Positions 63,060 to 64,000 of a stretch of 64,000 nucleotides of DNA are shown one piece after another. Under the pieces are notes generated by a model. That model did not search any database. It was not told the origin of the DNA and worked only from the letters and a program-made list of their open reading frames with translations. The stretch lies in NCBI RefSeq assembly GCF_016907275.1, contig NZ_JAFBBP010000001.1:2656001-2720000 (forward strand). Direction: 5' to 3'. The stretch comes from Micromonospora luteifusca (lineage in GTDB: Bacteria > Actinomycetota > Actinomycetes > Mycobacteriales > Micromonosporaceae). The translations under genes and the position numbers were made by a program. Positions within the stretch are counted from its first letter, which is position 1. Each line of letters begins with the position of its first letter.

Positions 63060-63590
63060 ATGACCACCGATACCGGCCCAGCCGCCCTCCGGCAGACGCA
63101 GATCCGCCGGGTCCGGCCTGGCGACGCCGCCCGGATGCGGGCGCTACGCCTGGAGATGCTCGCCGACGCACCGTTGGCTTTCCTGGAGACCCTGGCGGAC
63201 GCGGCGGCCCGACCGCACACCGAGTTCGCCGCCCGGGTCGCCTTCACCTCGGCCGGTCCCACCAACGCACAGTTCATCGCCGATCCGGGCGGCCGGCTGG
63301 TCGGACACGCCGGCGGCACGGTCGCCCCGAACGAGCCGGGGCTGACCGTGATCTACGCCGTTTACGTCACGCCAGCCTGGCGGGGCGGCGGGCTGCTCGG
63401 CGACCTGGTGGACGGGGTGGCCGCCTGGTCGCGGGCCTGCGGCCGGCCGGAGCTGCTGCTGGAGGTGGTGGTCGGCAACAACCGCGCCTACCGCGCCTAC
63501 CAGCGGCTGGGCTTCACCGACACCGGCGTACGGGTCCCCCACCCCACGATCCCGGCCCTGACCGAACTACAAATGCGCCGAACGGCCTGA
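63060..63590 (+). CDS. GNAT family N-acetyltransferase
   Basis: A 176-residue single GNAT domain. Acetyl-CoA region YVTPAWRGGGLLGDLVDGV (an RxxGxG variant with GGG) and VVVGNNRAYRAYQRLGFTDTG near the C-terminus. Substrate unknown. The ATG at 63060 fits the family length. Confidence 0.85.
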   Translation: MTTDTGPAALRQTQIRRVRPGDAARMRALRLEMLADAPLAFLETLADAAARPHTEFAARVAFTSAGPTNAQFIADPGGRLVGHAGGTVAPNEPGLTVIYAVYVTPAWRGGGLLGDLVDGVAAWSRACGRPELLLEVVVGNNRAYRAYQRLGFTDTGVRVPHPTIPALTELQMRRTA

Positions 63591-63626
63591 ACCCCGCCGC
63601 GCAATGACCCGCTGTCGACGCCGCCA

Positions 63627-63712
63627 ACCCCATGATCGCGCTACAACCAGGATCGAGTGGCCTCCCCGCAAACGGTTACCACTACATCCTGGTTGCAGCA
63701 CGATCATGGGTT
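63627..63712. repeat. Long GATCGYGCT palindrome, copy B
   Basis: Arms of about 32-34 nt (63627-63660 and 63679-63712) agree at all but four positions, with AGTGG and CCACT at the inner ends and CCCATGATCG at the outer. The 18-nt centre CCTCCCCGCAAACGGTTA resembles that of copy A (CCCCGCAA..CGG). Confidence 0.8.
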
Positions 63713-63761
63713 GATGGGACAGCGCAGGCGCAGAGACGCCCACGACCACCGTGCCCACAAA

Positions 63762-63837
63762 GGGTTTCCGGGGCAGCCCGACCCGCGCAGGGATCAAGCC
63801 TGACCGCCCGGAGCGGGTCGGGCTGCCCCGGAAACCC
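63762..63837. repeat. Perfect 25-bp inverted repeat GGGTTTCCGGGGCAGCCCGA...
   Basis: 63762-63786 and 63813-63837 are exact reverse complements, with a 26-nt loop. Convergent position allows a terminator role, but the arms are much longer than needed. A half-copy of the right arm (GGGCCGCCCCGGAAA) occurs again at 63855-63869. Confidence 0.8.
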
Positions 63838-63891
63838 CCAACCGCAAGCAGGGCGGGCCGCCCCGGAAAGCCCAAAAGCAACAACCACAGA

Positions 63892-64000
63892 TCAGACGTG
63901 CCGCCGAGACTGCACGATCCGGAATCGATTGGCCACGTACGCCCCATCGGTCAACGCCGAGTTCGCCGCCGCGTTGGCGCCACTGCCGTGGAAGTCGGAG
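63892..64000 (-). CDS. Aldehyde-dehydrogenase-like protein, C-terminal end (partial; possibly PaaN)
   Basis: Open at the right edge; the - strand frame ends in TGA at 63892-63894. The visible 35 residues include DFHGSGANAAANSAL and AYVANRFRIVQSRRHV. This resembles the C-terminus of the phenylacetic-acid-type aldehyde dehydrogenase PaaN, but so little is visible that only the general ALDH-like call is offered. Confidence 0.45.
   Translation of the reverse strand, partial: SDFHGSGANAAANSALTDGAYVANRFRIVQSRRHV

Larger units (their letters stand above)
63591..63891. other. Non-coding region with two palindromic elements at the end of the window
   Basis: 301 nt between convergent genes. It contains the GATCGYGCT palindrome copy B (63627-63712), a perfect 25-bp inverted repeat (63762-63837) and a related half-copy (63855-63873). 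No gene seen. Confidence 0.7.

Overview
The window is about 72% G+C, densely packed on both strands, and reads as chromosomal DNA of an actinomycete. The most likely family is Micromonosporaceae (Micromonospora or a close relative). The evidence is mycothiol synthase (MshD), a GlnR-type regulator, an HbhA-like protein, many GTG/TTG starts, tight 4-nt gene overlaps, and numerous apparently leaderless genes with a TANNNT hexamer 6-8 nt before the start codon. I see no rRNA, tRNA, CRISPR array, transposase or phage gene; it looks like core genome with strand-switching small operons.

Layout. 0-9.7 kb: end of a LacI regulator, an LPXTG surface protein, RidA plus a double GNAT protein, a CysZ/EI24-like membrane protein with a macrodomain protein, an ABC-2 exporter followed by a two-component system, a WYL regulator and an SDR enzyme. 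9.7-24 kb: an AlaX-like protein, hydrolases, the XRE-HbhA-DUF2516 locus (same order as in mycobacteria), asparaginase, a BKACE enzyme, a Fur-YgfZ operon, an aminotransferase class IV protein, a nitrobindin-like protein, an SCP2 protein and a glycogen-debranching-type enzyme. 24-35 kb: sulfurtransferase-SseC operon with a cysteine-rich leader peptide, an LmeA-like protein, GlnR, a polysaccharide deacetylase, MshD and pstSCAB, again resembling the mycobacterial order. 35-41 kb: NUDIX, a Gfo/Idh oxidoreductase, a DUF47-Pit phosphate transport operon, PPK2 and an ECF sigma factor. 41-52 kb: DUF402, a DinG-like helicase, an AI-2E transporter, a GroES-like protein, a PrsW-like protease, a SAM-IV riboswitch with a class V aminotransferase, a FUSC-like protein, an HD phosphohydrolase and an FAD-linked oxidase. 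52-64 kb: a lipoprotein, GlpD, a membrane-spanning subtilisin, a double GNAT protein, GroEL with two CIRCE operators, a Pro-rich membrane protein, a cold shock protein, a GNAT protein and the end of an aldehyde-dehydrogenase-like gene.

Functional themes. Phosphate is a strong one: pstSCAB has an 11-bp phased PHO-box-like array, DUF47-Pit has a second one, and a PPK2 kinase is next door. Sulfur is another: a Cys-rich leader peptide precedes the sulfurtransferase operon, a SAM-IV riboswitch precedes a desulfurase-like enzyme, and mycothiol synthase is present.

The least explained material is non-coding: several families of long palindromes in intergenic DNA. One is a 48-nt GGTATACC palindrome present twice with compensatory changes. 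Another is a 70-85-nt GATCGYGCT palindrome, also present twice.
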